Counted from the stretch's first letter, positions 14,316-29,600 are shown. The stretch is DNA of 64,000 bases from Nematostella vectensis (GCF_932526225.1 NC_064035.1:18279969-18343968), one strand, 5' to 3'. Notes: generated by a model not told the origin, from the sequence alone. Numbers and translations are program-made.

Positions 14316-14516
14316 TAAGTGGAGGATATGGCATGGTTGCTTACTCAGCATCTTAGATAATATGAGCCAATTGGATTCTTTGCAGACTGTGTATATTTGT
14401 TTTCGGAAGATAGCTGCTTTTTCATTATTAAACTTGCTGGAAGTCAACAAGAGCTTTTTAAGTTGTTTTACTACACTGTTATTGAATTTTACATACGCTA
14501 GTAGTATCAGGATTTC
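14316..14516. repeat. Satellite-embedded module, copy 4
   Basis: Same module, only 2,195 bp after copy 3. The short interval looks like a deletion fusion: its left part follows the 3.2-4.4 kb type of sequence and then, near 13,566, jumps to the 2.25-kb type. Confidence 0.9.
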
Positions 14517-17500
14517 GGGCTATACTCGGGTTGTGCTCTTAGGGTCTGGGCTATACTCGGGTTGCGCACTTAGTGACTGGGCTATACTCGGGTTGCGCAC
14601 TTAGTGACTGGGCTATACTCGGGTTGCGCACTACCTGACTGGGCTTTACTCGGGTTTTGCACTTACTGACTGGGCTATACTCGTGTTGCGCACTTAGTGA
14701 CTGGGCTATACTCGGGTTGCGCACTAAGTGACTGGGCTATACTTGGGTTGCGCTCTTAGTGTCTGGGTTATACTCGGGTTGCGCTCTAAGTAACTGGGCT
14801 ATACTCGGGTTGCCCACTAAGTGACTGGGCTATACTTGGGTTGCGCACTTAGTGACTGGGCTATACTTGGGTTGCGCTCTTAGTGACTGAGCTATACTTG
14901 GGTTGCGCACTTAGTGACTGGTCTATACTCGGGTTGCGCACTTAGTGACTGGGCTATACTCGGGTTGCGCACTACCTGACTGGGCTATATTCGGGTTGTG
15001 CACTTAGTGACTGGGCTATACTCGGGTTGCGCACTACCTGACTGGGCTATACTCGGGTTGCGCACTTAGTGACTGGGCTATACTCGGGTTGTGCACTAAC
15101 TGACTGGGCTATATTCGGGTTGTGCACTTAGTGACTGGGCTATACTCGGGTTGCGCACTACCTGACTGGGCTATACTAGGGTTGCGCACTTAGTGACTGC
15201 TGGACTATACTCGGGTTGCGCACTTAGTGACTGGGCTATACTCGGGTTGCGCATTACCTGACTGGGCTATACTCGGGTTGCGCACTTAGTGACTGCTGGA
15301 CTATACTCAGGTTGCGCACTTAGTGACTGGGCTATACTCGGGTTGCGCACTAAGTGATTGGGCTATACTTGGGTTGCGCACTTAGTAACTGGGCTATACT
15401 CGGGTTGCGCACTTAGTGTCTGAGCTATACTTGGGTTGTGCACTTAGTGTCTCGGCTATACTCGGGTTGCGCTCTTAGTGACTGGGCTATACTCGGGTTG
15501 CACACTAAGTGACTGGGCTATACTCGGGTTGCGCTCTTAGTGACTGGGCTATACTCAGGTTGCGCACTAAGTGACTGGGCTATACTCGGGTTGCGCACTT
15601 AGTGACTGGGCTATACTCGGGTTGCGCACTTAGTGACTGGGCTATACTTGGCTTGTGCACTTAGTGTCTCGGCTATACTCGGGTTGTGCACTTAGTGACT
15701 GGGCTATACTCGGGTTGCACACTAAGTGACTGGGCTAAACTCGGGTTGCGCACTTAGTGACTGGGCTATACTCGGGTTGAGCACTAAGTGACTGTGCTAT
15801 ACTCGGGTTGCTCACTTAGTGACTGGGCTATACTCGGGTTGAGTACTTAGTGACCGGGCTATACTTGTGTTGCGCACTAAGTGACTGGGCTATACTCGGT
15901 TTGAGCACTTAGTGAATGGGCTATACTCGAGTTGCACACTTATTGACTGGGTTATACCCGAGTTGTGCACTTAGTGACTGGGCTATACTTGGGTTGTGCA
16001 CTTAGTGACTGGGCTATACTCGGGTTGCGCACTAAGTGACTGGGCTATACTCGGGTTGCGCACTTAGTGACTGGGCTATACTCAGGTTGCGCACTTAGTG
16101 ACTGGGCTATACTCGGGTTGCGCACTTAGTGACTGGGCTATACTCGGGTTGTGCACTTAGTGACTGGGCTATACTTGGGTTGTGCACTTAGTGACTGGGC
16201 TATACTCGGGTTGCGCACTTAGTGACTGGGCTATACTTGGGTTGTGCACTTAGTGACTGGGCTATACTCGGGTTGCGCACTAAGTGACTGGGCTATACTC
16301 TGGTTGAGCACTTAGTGAATGGGCTATACTCGGGTTGCCCACTTAGTGACCGGGCTATACTCGAGTTGCACACTTATTGACTGGGTTATACCCGAGTTGC
16401 GCACTTAGTGACTGGGCTATACTCGGGTTGCGGACTTAGTGACTGCTGGACTATACTCGGGTTGCCTACTTTGTGACTGGGCTATACTCGTGTTGCGCAC
16501 TACCTGACTGGGCTATACTAGGGTTGCGGACTTAGTGACTGCTGGGCTATACTCGGGTTGCGCACTTAGTGACTGGGCTATACTCGGGTTGCGCATTACC
16601 TGACTGGGCTATACTCGGGTTGCGCACTTAGTGACTGCTGGACTATACTCAGGTTGCGCACTTAGTGACTGGGCTATACTCGGGTTGCGCACTAAGTGAT
16701 TGGGCTATACTTGGGTTGCGCACTTAGTAACTGGGCTATACTCGGGTTGCGCACTTAGTGTCTGAGCTATACTTGGGTTGTGCACTTAGTGTCTCGGCTA
16801 TACTCGGGTTGCGCTCTTAGTGACTGGGCTATACTCGGGTTGCACACTAAGTGACTGGGCTAAACTCGGGTTGCGCACTTAGTGACTGGGCTATACTCGG
16901 GTTGAGCACTAAGTGACTGTGCTATACTCGGGTTGCTCACTTAGTGACTGGGCTATACTCGGGTTGAGTACTTAGTGACCGGGCTATACTTGTGTTGCGC
17001 ACTAAGTGACTGGGCTATACTCGGTTTGAGCACTTAGTGAATGGGCTATACTCGAGTTGCACACTTATTGACTGGGTTATACCCGAGTTGTGCACTTAGT
17101 GACTGGGCTATACTTGGGTTGTGCACTTAGTGACTGGGCTATACTCGGGTTGCGCACTAAGTGACTGGGCTATACTCGGGTTGCGCACTTAGTGACTGGG
17201 CTATACTCAGGTTGCGCACTTAGTGACTGGGCTATACTCGGGTTGCGCACTTAGTGACTGGGCTATACTCGGGTTGTGCACTTAGTGACTGGGCTATACT
17301 TGGGTTGTGCACTTAGTGACTGGGCTATACTCGGGTTGCGCACTTAGTGACTGGGCTATACTTGGGTTGTGCACTTAGTGACTGGGCTATACTCGGGTTG
17401 CGCACTAAGTGACTGGGCTATACTCTGGTTGAGCACTTAGTGAATGGGCTATACTCGGGTTGCCCACTTAGTGACCGGGCTATACTCGAGTTGCACACTT

Positions 17501-20316
17501 ATTGACTGGGTTATACCCGAGTTGCGCACTTAGTGACTGGGCTATACTCGGGTTGCGGACTTAGTGACTGCTGGACTATACTCGGGTTGCCTACTTTGTG
17601 ACTGGGCTATACTCGTGTTGCGCACTACCTGACTGGGCTATACTAGGGTTGCGGACTTAGTGACTGCTGGGCTATACTCGGGTTGCGCACTTAGTGACTG
17701 GGCTATACTCGGGTTGCGCATTACCTGACTGGGCTATACTCGGGTTGCGCACTTAGTGACTGCTGGACTATACTCAGGTTGCGCACTTAGTGACTGGGCT
17801 ATACTCGGGTTGCGCACTAAGTGATTGGGCTATACTTGGGTTGCGCACTTAGTAACTGGGCTATACTCGGGTTGCGCACTTAGTGTCTGAGCTATACTTG
17901 GGTTGTGCACTTAGTGTCTCGGCTATACTCGGGTTGCGCTCTTAGTGACTGGGCTATACTCGGGTTGCACACTAAGTGACTGGGCTATACTCGGGTTGCG
18001 CTCTTAGTGACTGGGCTATACTCAGGTTGCGCACTAAGTGACTGGGCTATACTCGGGTTGCTCACTTAGTGACTGGGCTATACTCGGGTTGCGCACTTAG
18101 TGACTGGGCTATACTTGGCTTGTGCACTTAGTGTCTCGGCTATACTCGGGTTGTGCACTTAGTGACTGGGCTATACTCGGGTTGCACACTAAGTGACTGG
18201 GCTAAACTCGGGTTGCGCACTTAGTGACTGGGCTATACTCGGGTTGAGCACTAAGTGACTGTGCTATACTCGGGTTGCTCACTTAGTGACTGGGCTATAC
18301 TCGGGTTGAGTACTTAGTGACCGGGCTATACTTGTGTTGCGCACTAAGTGACTGGGCTATACTCGGTTTGAGCACTTAGTGAATGGGCTATACTCGAGTT
18401 GCACACTTATTGACTGGGTTATACCCGAGTTGTGCACTTAGTGACTGGGCTATACTTGGGTTGTGCACTTAGTGACTGGGCTATACTCGGGTTGCGCACT
18501 AAGTGACTGGGCTATACTCGGGTTGCGCACTTAGTGACTGGGCTATACTCAGGTTGCGCACTTAGTGACTGGGCTATACTCGGGTTGCGCACTTAGTGAC
18601 TGGGCTATACTCGGGTTGTGCACTTAGTGACTGGGCTATACTTGGGTTGTGCACTTAGTGACTGGGCTATACTCGGGTTGCGCACTTAGTGACTGGGCTA
18701 TACTTGGGTTGTGCACTTAGTGACTGGGCTATACTCGGGTTGCGCACTAAGTGACTGGGCTATACTCTGGTTGAGCACTTAGTGAATGGGCTATACTCGG
18801 GTTGCCCACTTAGTGACCGGGCTATACTCGAGTTGCACACTTATTGACTGGGTTATACCCGAGTTGCGCACTTAGTGACTGGGCTATACTCGGGTTGCGG
18901 ACTTAGTGACTGCTGGACTATACTCGGGTTGCCTACTTTGTGACTGGGCTATACTCGTGTTGTGCACTTAGTGACTGGGCTATACTCGGGTTGCGGACTT
19001 AGTGACTGCTGGGCTATACTCGGGTTGCGCACTTAGTGACTGAGCTATACTTGGGTTGTGCACTTAGTGACTGGTCTATACTCGGGTTGCGCACTTAGTG
19101 ACTGGTCTATACTCGGGTTGCGCACTTAGTGACTGGTCTATACTTGGGTTGCGCACTTAGTGACTGGGCTATACTCGGGTTGCACACTTAGTGACTGGGC
19201 TATACTCAGGTTGCGCACTTACTGACTGGGATATACTCGAGTTGCGCACTTAGTGACTGGGCTATACTCGAATTGCGCACCTATTGACTGCGATATACTC
19301 GAATTGCCCACTTAGTGACAGGGCTATACTCGGGTTGCGTATTAAGTGACTGGGCTATACTCGGGTTGCGCACTTAGTGACTGAGCTATACTTGGGTTGC
19401 GCACTTAGTGACTGGGCTATACTTGGGTTGCGCTCTTAGTGACTAAGCTATACTTGGGATTCGCACTTAGTGACTGGTCTATACTCGGGTTGCGTTCTTA
19501 GTGTCTGGGCTATACTCGGGTTGCGCACTTATTGACTGGGCTATACTCGGGTTGCACACTTAGTGACTGGGCTATACTCGGGTTGCGCACTTAGTGACTG
19601 GGCTATACTCGGGTTGCGCACTTAGTGACTGGGCTATACTCGGGTTGCGCACTTAGTGACTAGGCTATACTCGGGTTGCGCACTTAGTGACTGGGCTATA
19701 CTCGGGTTGCGCACTTAGTGACTGGGCTATACTCGGGTTGCGCACTTAGTGACTGAGCTATACTTGGGTTGTGCACTTATTGTCTCAACTATACTCGGGT
19801 TGGGCTCTTAGTGACTGGGCTATACTCGGGTTGTCCACTTAGTGACTGGTCTATACTTGGGTTGCGCTCTTAGTGACTGGGCTATACTCGGGCTGCCCAC
19901 TTAGTGACTGGGCTATACTTTGGTTGCACTCTTAGTGACTGGGCTATACTCGTGTTGCGCACTAAGTGACTGGGCTATACTCGGGTTGCCCACTTAGTGA
20001 CTGGGCTATACTCGGGTTGCGCACTTAGTGACTGGGCTATACTCGGGTTGCACACTTAGTGACTGGGCTATACTCGGGTTGCGCACTTACTGACTGGGAT
20101 ATACTCGAGTTGCGCACTTAATGGCTGGGCTATACTCGGGTTGCGCGCTTAGTGACTGAGATATACTCGAATTGCGCCCTTATTGACTGCGATATTTTCG
20201 AATTGCCCACTTAGTGACAGGGCTCTACTCGGGTTGCCAACTTAGTGGCTGGGCTATACTCGGGTTGCGCTATTAGTGGCTGCGATATACTCGACGGGGG
20301 TCGCGCACTTAGTGAC

Positions 20317-20517
20317 TAAGTGGAGGATATGGCATGGTTACTTACTCAGCATCTTAGATAATATGAGCCAATTGGATTCTTTGCAGACTGTGTATATTTG
20401 TTTTCGGAAGATAGCTGCTTTTTCATTATTAAACTTGCTGGAAGTCAACAAGAGCTTTTTAAGTTGTTTTACTACACTGTTATTGAATTTTACATACGCT
20501 AGTAGTATCAGGATTTC
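20317..20517. repeat. Satellite-embedded module, copy 5
   Basis: Same module, 6,001 bp after copy 4. It shares the ggttac substitution with copy 2, as expected if both descend from one block duplicated at 11,321 bp. Confidence 0.9.
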
Positions 20518-23441
20518 GGGCTATACTCGGGTTGTGCTCTTAGGGTCTGGGCTATACTCGGGTTGCGCACTTAGTGACTGGGCTATACTCGGGTTGCGCA
20601 CTTAGTGACCGGGCTATACTCGGGTTGCGCACTACCTGACTTGGCTTTACTCGGGTTGTGCACTCAGTGACTGGGCTATACTCGTGTTGCGCACTTAGTG
20701 ACTGGGCTATACTCGGGTTGCGCACTAAGTGACTGGGCTATACTCGGGTTGCGCACTTAGTGACTGGGCTATACTCGGGTTGTGCACTTAGTGACTGGGC
20801 TATACTTGGGTTGTGCACTTAGTGACTGGGCTATACTCGGGTTGCGCACTTAGTGACTGGGCTATACTCGGGTTGCGCACTACCTGACTGGGCTATACTC
20901 GGGTTGCGCACTTAGTGACTGCTGGACTATACTCGGGTTGCGCACTTAGTGACTGGGCTATACTCGGGTTGCGCATTACCTGACTGGGCTATACTCGGGT
21001 TGCGCACTTAGTGACTGCTGGACTATACTCAGGTTGCGCACTTAGTGACTGGGCTATACTCGGGTTGCGCACTAAGTGATTGGGCTATACTCGGGTTGCG
21101 CACTTAGTGACTGGGCTATACTCGGGTTGCGCACTTAGTGACTGAGCTATACTTGGGTTGTGCACTTAGTGTCTCGGCTATACTCGGGTTGCGCTCTTAG
21201 TGACTGGGCTATACTCGGGTTGCACACTAAGTGACTGGGCTATACTCGGGTTGCGCTCTTAGTGACTGGGCTATACTCAGGTTGCGCACTAAGTGACTGG
21301 GCTATACTCGGGTTGCGCACTTAGTGACTGGGCTATACTCGGGTTGCGCACTTAGTGACTGGGCTATACTTGGGTTGTGCACTTAGTGTCTCGGCTATAC
21401 TCGGGTTGTGCACTTAGTGTCTCAACTATACTCGGGTTGGGCTCTTAGTGACTGGGCTATACTCGGGTTGTCCACTTAGTGACTGGGCTATACTCGGGTT
21501 GCACACTTAGTGACTGGGCTATACTCGGGTTGCGCACTTAGTGACTGGGCTATACTCGGGTTGCGCACTAAGTGACTGTGCTATACTCGGGTTGCTCACT
21601 TAGTGACTGGGCTATACTCGGGTTGAGTACTTAGTGAATGGGCTATACTCGAGTTGCGCACTTATTGACTGGGTTATACGCGAGTTGTGCACTTAGTGAC
21701 TGGGCTATACTTGGGTTGTCCACTTAGTGACTTGGTTATACTCGGGTTGCACACTAAGTAACTGGGCTATACTCGGGTTGCCCACTTAGTGACTGGGCTA
21801 TACTTGGGTTGCGGTCTTAGTGTCTGGGCTATACTCGGGTTGCCCACTTAGTGACTGGGCTATACTCGGGTTGCGCACTTAGTGACTAGGCTATAATCGA
21901 GTTGTGCACTTAGTGAATGGGCTATACTCGCGTTGCGCTCTTAGTGTCGGGGCTATACTCGGGTTGTGCTCTTAGTGTCTGGGCTATACTTGGGTTGCAC
22001 ACTTAGTAACTGGGCTATACTCGGGTTGCCTACTTAGTGACTGGGCTATACCCGGGTTGCGTACTAAGTGACTGGGCTATACTCGGGTTGTGCACTTAGT
22101 GACCGGGCTATACTCGGGTTGCGCACTTAGTGACTGGGCTATACTCGGGTTGCGCACTTAGTGACCGGGCTATACTCGGGTTGCCCACTTAGTGACTGGG
22201 CTATACTCGGGTTGCCCACTTAGTGTCTCGGCTATACTCGGGTTGTGCACTTAGTGACTGGGCTATACTCGGGTTGTGCACTTAGTGACTGGTCTATACT
22301 CGGGTTGTGCACTTAGTGACTGGGCTATACTCGGGTTGTGCACTTAGTGACTGTGCTATACTCGGGTTGAGAACTTAGTGACCGAGCTATACTTGGGTTG
22401 CGCACTTAGTGACTGGGCTATACTTGGGTTGCGCTCTTAGTGACTGAGCTATACTTGGGTTGCGCACTTAGCGACTGGTGTATACTCAGGTTGCACACTA
22501 AGTGACCGGGTTATACTCAGGTTGCCCACTTAGTGACTGGGCTATACTCGGGTTGCGCACTTAGTGACTGGGCTATACTCGGGTTGTGCACTTAGTGACT
22601 GGGCTATACTCGGGTTGCGCACTTAGTGACTGAGCTATACTCGGGTTGCGCACTTAGTGTCTCGGCTATACTCGGGTTGCGCTCTTAGTGACTGGGCTAT
22701 ACTCGGGTTGTCCACTTAGTGACTGGTTTATACTTGGGTTGTGCACTTAGTGACTGGGCTATACTCGGGTTGAGCACTTAGTGACTGGGCTATACTTGGG
22801 TTGCGCACTAAGTGACTTGGCTATACTCGGGTTGTCCACTTAGTGACTGGTTTATACTTGGGTTGTGCACTAAGTGACTGGGCTATACTCGGGTTGCGCA
22901 CTTAGTGACTGAGTTATACTTGGGTTGCGCTCTCAGTGTCACGGTTATACTCGGATTGCGCACTAAGTATCTTGGCTATACTCGGGTTGTGCACTTAGTT
23001 ACTGGGCTATACTCGGGTTGAGCACTTAGTGACTGAGCTATACTTGGGTTGCGCACTTAGTGACTGGTCTATACTCGGGTTGCGCACTTAGTGACTAGCC
23101 TATACTCGGGTTGCACACTAAGTGACTGGGCTATACTCGGGTTGCGCACTTAGTTACTGGGCTATACTCGTGTTGCACACTTAGTGACTGGGCTATACTC
23201 GGGTTGCGCACTTACTGACTGGGATATACTCGAATTGCGCACTTAATGGCTGGACTATACTCGTGTTGCGCGCTTAGTGACTGAGATATACTCGAATTGC
23301 GCCCTTATTGACTGCGATATTCTCGAATTGCCCACTTAGTGACAGGGCTCTACTCGGGTTGCCAACTTAGTGGCTGGGCTATACTCGGGTTGCGCTATTA
23401 GTGGCTGCGATATACTCGACGGGGGTCGCGCACTTAGTGAC

Positions 23442-23642
23442 TAAGTGGAGGATATGGCATGGTTGCTTACTCAGCATCTTAGATAATATGAGCCAATTGG
23501 ATTCTTTGCAGACTGTGTATATTTGTTTTCGGAAGATAGCTGCTTTTTCATTATTAAACTTGCTGGAAGTCAACAAGAGCTTTTTAAGTTGTTTTACTAC
23601 ACTGTTATTGAATTTTACATACGCTAGTAGTATCAGGATTTC
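23442..23642. repeat. Satellite-embedded module, copy 6
   Basis: Same module, 3,125 bp after copy 5 and apparently identical to copies 1, 3 and 4. Confidence 0.9.
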
Positions 23643-26600
23643 GGGCTATACTCGGGTTGTGCTCTTAGGGTCTGGGCTATACTCGGGTTGCGCACTTAGT
23701 GACTGGGCTATACTCGGGTTGCGCACTTAGTGACTGGGCTATACTCGGGTTGCGCACTACCTGACTGGGCTTTACTCGGGTTTTGCACTTACTGACTGGG
23801 CTATACTCGTGTTGCGCACTTAGTGACTGGGCTATACTCGGGTTGCGCACTAAGTGACTGGGCTATACTTGGGTTGCGCTCTTAGTGTCTGGGTTATACT
23901 CGGGTTGCGCTCTAAGTAACTGGGCTATACTCGGGTTGCCCACTAAGTGACTGGGCTATACTTGGGTTGCGCACTTAGTGACTGGGCTATACTTGGGTTG
24001 CGCTCTTAGTGACTGAGCTATACTTGGGTTGCGCACTTAGTGAATGGTCTATACTCGGGTTGCGCACTTAGTGACTGGGCTATACTCGGGTTGCGCACTA
24101 CCTGACTGGGCTATATTCGGGTTGTGCACTTAGTGACTGGGCTATACTCGGGTTGCGCACTACCTGACTGGGCTATACTCGGGTTGCGCACTTAGTGACT
24201 GGGCTATACTCGGGTTGTGCACTAACTGACTGGGCTATATTCGGGTTGTGCACTTAGTGACTGGGCTATACTCGGGTTGCGCACTACCTGACTGGGCTAT
24301 ACTAGGGTTGCGCACTTAGTGACTGCTGGACTATACTCGGGTTGCGCACTTAGTGACTGGGCTATACTCGGGTTGCGCATTACCTGACTGGGCTATACTC
24401 GGGTTGCGCACTTAGTGACTGCTGGACTATACTCAGGTTGCGCACTTAGTGACTGGGCTATACTCGGGTTGCGCACTAAGTGATTGGGCTATACTTGGGT
24501 TGCGCACTTAGTAACTGGGCTATACTCGGGTTGCGCACTTAGTGTCTGAGCTATACTTGGGTTGTGCACTTAGTGTCTCGGCTATACTCGGGTTGCGCTC
24601 TTAGTGACTGGGCTATACTCGGGTTGCGCACTACCTGACTGGGCTATACTCGGGTTGCGCACTTAGTGACTGCTGGACTATACTCGGGTTGCGCACTTAG
24701 TGACTGGGCTATACTCGGGTTGCGCATTACCTGACTGGGCTATACTCGGGTTGCGCACTTAGTGACTGCTGGACTATACTCAGGTTGCGCACTTAGTGAC
24801 TGGGCTATACTCGGGTTGCGCTCTTAGTGACTGGGCTATACTCAGGTTGCGCACTAAGTGACTGGGCTATACTCGGGTTGCGCACTTAGTGACTGGGCTA
24901 TACTCGGGTTGCGCACTTAGTGACTGAGCTATACTTGGGTTGTGCACTTAGTGTCTCGGCTATACTCGGGTTGCGCTCTTAGTGACTGGGCTATACTCGG
25001 GTTGCACACTAAGTGACTGGGCTATACTCGGGTTGCGCTCTTAGTGACTGGGCTATACTCAGGTTGCGCACTAAGTGACTGGGCTATACTCGGGTTGCGC
25101 ACTTAGTGACTGGGCTATACTCGGGTTGCGCACTTAGTGACTGGGCTATACTTGGGTTGTGCACTTAGTGTCTCGGCTATACTCGGGTTGTGCACTTAGT
25201 GTCTCAACTATACTCGGGTTGGGCTCTTAGTGACTGGGCTATACTCGGGTTGTCCACTTAGTGACTGGGCTATACTCGGGTTGCACACTTAGTGACTGGG
25301 CTATACTCGGGTTGCGCACTTAGTGACTGGGCTATACTCGGGTTGCGCACTAAGTGACTGTGCTATACTCGGGTTGCTCACTTAGTGACTGGGCTATACT
25401 CGGGTTGAGTACTTAGTGAATGGGCTATACTCGAGTTGCGCACTTATTGACTGGGTTATACGCGAGTTGTGCACTTAGTGACTGGGCTATACTTGGGTTG
25501 TCCACTTAGTGACTTGGTTATACTCGGGTTGCACACTAAGTAACTGGGCTATACTCGGGTTGCCCACTTAGTGACTGGGCTATACTTGGGTTGCGGTCTT
25601 AGTGTCTGGGCTATACTCGGGTTGCCCACTTAGTGACTGGGCTATACTCGGGTTGCGCACTTAGTGACTAGGCTATAATCGAGTTGTGCACTTAGTGAAT
25701 GGGCTATACTCGCGTTGCGCTCTTAGTGTCGGGGCTATACTCGGGTTGTGCTCTTAGTGTCTGGGCTATACTTGGGTTGCACACTTAGTAACTGGGCTAT
25801 ACTCGGGTTGCCTACTTAGTGACTGGGCTATACCCGGGTTGCGTACTAAGTGACTGGGCTATACTCGGGTTGTGCACTTAGTGACCGGGCTATACTCGGG
25901 TTGCGCACTTAGTGACTGGGCTATACTCGGGTTGCGCACTTAGTGACCGGGCTATACTCGGGTTGCCCACTTAGTGACTGGGCTATACTCGGGTTGCCCA
26001 CTTAGTGTCTCGGCTATACTCGGGTTGTGCACTTAGTGACTGGGCTATACTCGGGTTGTGCACTTAGTGACTGGGCTATACTCGGGTTGCGCATTACCTG
26101 ACTGGGCTATACTCGGGTTGCGCACTTAGTGACTGCTGGACTATACTCAGGTTGCGCACTTAGTGACTGGGCTATACTCGGGTTGCGCACTAAGTGATTG
26201 GGCTATACTTGGGTTGCGCACTTAGTAACTGGGCTATACTCGGGTTGCGCACTTAGTGTCTGAGCTATACTTGGGTTGTGCACTTAGTGTCTCGGCTATA
26301 CTCGGGTTGCGCTCTTAGTGACTGGGCTATACTCGGGTTGCACACTAAGTGACTGGGCTATACTCGGGTTGCGCTCTTAGTGACTGGGCTATACTCAGGT
26401 TGCGCACTAAGTGACTGGGCTATACTCGGGTTGCGCACTTAGTGACTGGGCTATACTCGGGTTGCGCACTTAGTGACTGGGCTATACTTGGCTTGTGCAC
26501 TTAGTGTCTCGGCTATACTCGGGTTGTGCACTTAGTGACTGGGCTATACTCGGGTTGCACACTAAGTGACTGGGCTAAACTCGGGTTGCGCACTTAGTGA

Positions 26601-29600
26601 CTGGGCTATACTCGGGTTGAGCACTAAGTGACTGTGCTATACTCGGGTTGCTCACTTAGTGACTGGGCTATACTCGGGTTGAGTACTTAGTGACCGGGCT
26701 ATACTTGTGTTGCGCACTAAGTGACTGGGCTATACTCGGTTTGAGCACTTAGTGAATGGGCTATACTCGAGTTGCACACTTATTGACTGGGTTATACCCG
26801 AGTTGTGCACTTAGTGACTGGGCTATACTTGGGTTGTGCACTTAGTGACTGGGCTATACTCGGGTTGCGCACTAAGTGACTGGGCTATACTCGGGTTGCG
26901 CACTTAGTGACTGGGCTATACTCAGGTTGCGCACTTAGTGACTGGGCTATACTCGGGTTGCGCACTTAGTGACTGGGCTATACTCGGGTTGTGCACTTAG
27001 TGACTGGGCTATACTTGGGTTGTGCACTTAGTGACTGGGCTATACTCGGGTTGCGCACTTAGTGACTGGGCTATACTTGGGTTGTGCACTTAGTGACTGG
27101 GCTATACTTGGGTTGCGCACTTAGTGACTGGGCTATACTTGGGTTGTGCACTTAGTGACTGGGCTATACTCGGGTTGCGCACTAAGTGACTGGGCTATAC
27201 TCTGGTTGAGCACTTAGTGAATGGGCTATACTCGGGTTGCCCACTTAGTGACCGGGCTATACTCGAGTTGCACACTTATTGACTGGGTTATACCCGAGTT
27301 GCGCACTTAGTGACTGGGCTATACTCGGGTTGCGGACTTAGTGACTGCTGGACTATACTCGGGTTGCCTACTTTGTGACTGGGCTATACTCGTGTTGCGC
27401 ACTACCTGACTGGGCTATACTAGGGTTGCGGACTTAGTGACTGCTGGGCTATACTCGGGTTGCGCACTTAGTGACTGGGCTATACTCGGGTTGCGCATTA
27501 CCTGACTGGGCTATACTCGGGTTGCGCACTTAGTGACTGCTGGACTATACTCAGGTTGCGCACTTAGTGACTGGGCTATACTCGGGTTGCGCACTAAGTG
27601 ATTGGGCTATACTTGGGTTGCGCACTTAGTAACTGGGCTATACTCGGGTTGCGCACTTAGTGTCTGAGCTATACTTGGGTTGTGCACTTAGTGTCTCGGC
27701 TATACTCGGGTTGCGCTCTTAGTGACTGGGCTATACTCGGGTTGCACACTAAGTGACTGGGCTATACTCGGGTTGCGCTCTTAGTGACTGGGCTATACTC
27801 AGGTTGCGCACTAAGTGACTGGGCTATACTCGGGTTGCGCACTTAGTGACTGGGCTATACTCGGGTTGCGCACTTAGTGACTGGGCTATACTTGGCTTGT
27901 GCACTTAGTGTCTCGGCTATACTCGGGTTGTGCACTTAGTGACTGGGCTATACTCGGGTTGCACACTAAGTGACTGGGCTAAACTCGGGTTGCGCACTTA
28001 GTGACTGGGCTATACTCGGGTTGAGCACTAAGTGACTGTGCTATACTCGGGTTGCTCACTTAGTGACTGGGCTATACTCGGGTTGAGTACTTAGTGACCG
28101 GGCTATACTTGTGTTGCGCACTAAGTGACTGGGCTATACTCGGTTTGAGCACTTAGTGAATGGGCTATACTCGAGTTGCACACTTATTGACTGGGTTATA
28201 CCCGAGTTGTGCACTTAGTGACTGGGCTATACTTGGGTTGTGCACTTAGTGACTGGGCTATACTCGGGTTGCGCACTAAGTGACTGGGCTATACTCGGGT
28301 TGCGCACTTAGTGACTGGGCTATACTCAGGTTGCGCACTTAGTGACTGGGCTATACTCGGGTTGCGCACTTAGTGACTGGGCTATACTCGGGTTGTGCAC
28401 TTAGTGACTGGGCTATACTTGGGTTGTGCACTTAGTGACTGGGCTATACTCGGGTTGCGCACTTAGTGACTGGGCTATACTTGGGTTGTGCACTTAGTGA
28501 CTGGGCTATACTCGGGTTGCGCACTAAGTGACTGGGCTATACTCTGGTTGAGCACTTAGTGAATGGGCTATACTCGGGTTGCCCACTTAGTGACCGGGCT
28601 ATACTCGAGTTGCACACTTATTGACTGGGTTATACCCGAGTTGCGCACTTAGTGACTGGGCTATACTCGGGTTGCGGACTTAGTGACTGCTGGACTATAC
28701 TCGGGTTGCCTACTTTGTGACTGGGCTATACTCGTGTTGTGCACTTAGTGACTGGGCTATACTCGGGTTGCGGACTTAGTGACTGCTGGGCTATACTCGG
28801 GTTGCGCACTTAGTGACTGAGCTATACTTGGGTTGTGCACTTAGTGACTGGTCTATACTCGGGTTGCGCACTTAGTGACTGGTCTATACTCGGGTTGCGC
28901 ACTTAGTGACTGGTCTATACTTGGGTTGCGCACTTAGTGACTGGGCTATACTCGGGTTGCACACTTAGTGACTGGGCTATACTCAGGTTGCGCACTTACT
29001 GACTGGGATATACTCGAGTTGCGCACTTAGTGACTGGGCTATACTCGAATTGCGCACCTATTGACTGCGATATACTCGAATTGCCCACTTAGTGACAGGG
29101 CTATACTCGGGTTGCGTATTAAGTGACTGGGCTATACTCGGGTTGCGCACTTAGTGACTGAGCTATACTTGGGTTGCGCACTTAGTGACTGGGCTATACT
29201 TGGGTTGCGCTCTTAGTGACTAAGCTATACTTGGGTTGCGCACTTAGTGACTGGTCTATACTCGGGTTGCGTTCTTAGTGTCTGGGCTATACTCGGGTTG
29301 CGCACTTATTGACTGGGCTATACTCGGGTTGCGCACTTAGTGACTGGGCTATACTCGGGTTGCGCACTTAGTGACTGGGCTATACTCGGGTTGCGCACTT
29401 AGTGACTGGGCTATACTCGTATTGCGCACTTAGTGACTGGGCTATACTCGGGTTGCGCACTTAGTGACTGGGCTATACTCGGGTTGCGCACTTAGTGACT
29501 GGGCTATACTCGGGTTGCGCACTTAGTGACTGAGCTATACTTGGGTTGTGCACTTAGTGTCTCAACTATACTCGGGTTGGGCTCTTAGTGACTGGGCTAT

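Larger units (their letters stand above)
13566..24620. repeat. Higher-order repeat block, copy 2 (about 11 kb)
   Basis: Second copy of the block at 2,245-13,300, shifted by 11,321 bp. The copies are nearly but not exactly identical. Differences include gctatacacg at 10,631 versus gctatactcg in the partner, cccattt at 11,204 versus cccactt, gttgtgcac near 9,993 versus gttgcgcac, and gactggtct at 12,721 versus gaatggtct at 24,042. The differences argue that this is a real duplication and not the same reads assembled twice. Confidence 0.85.
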
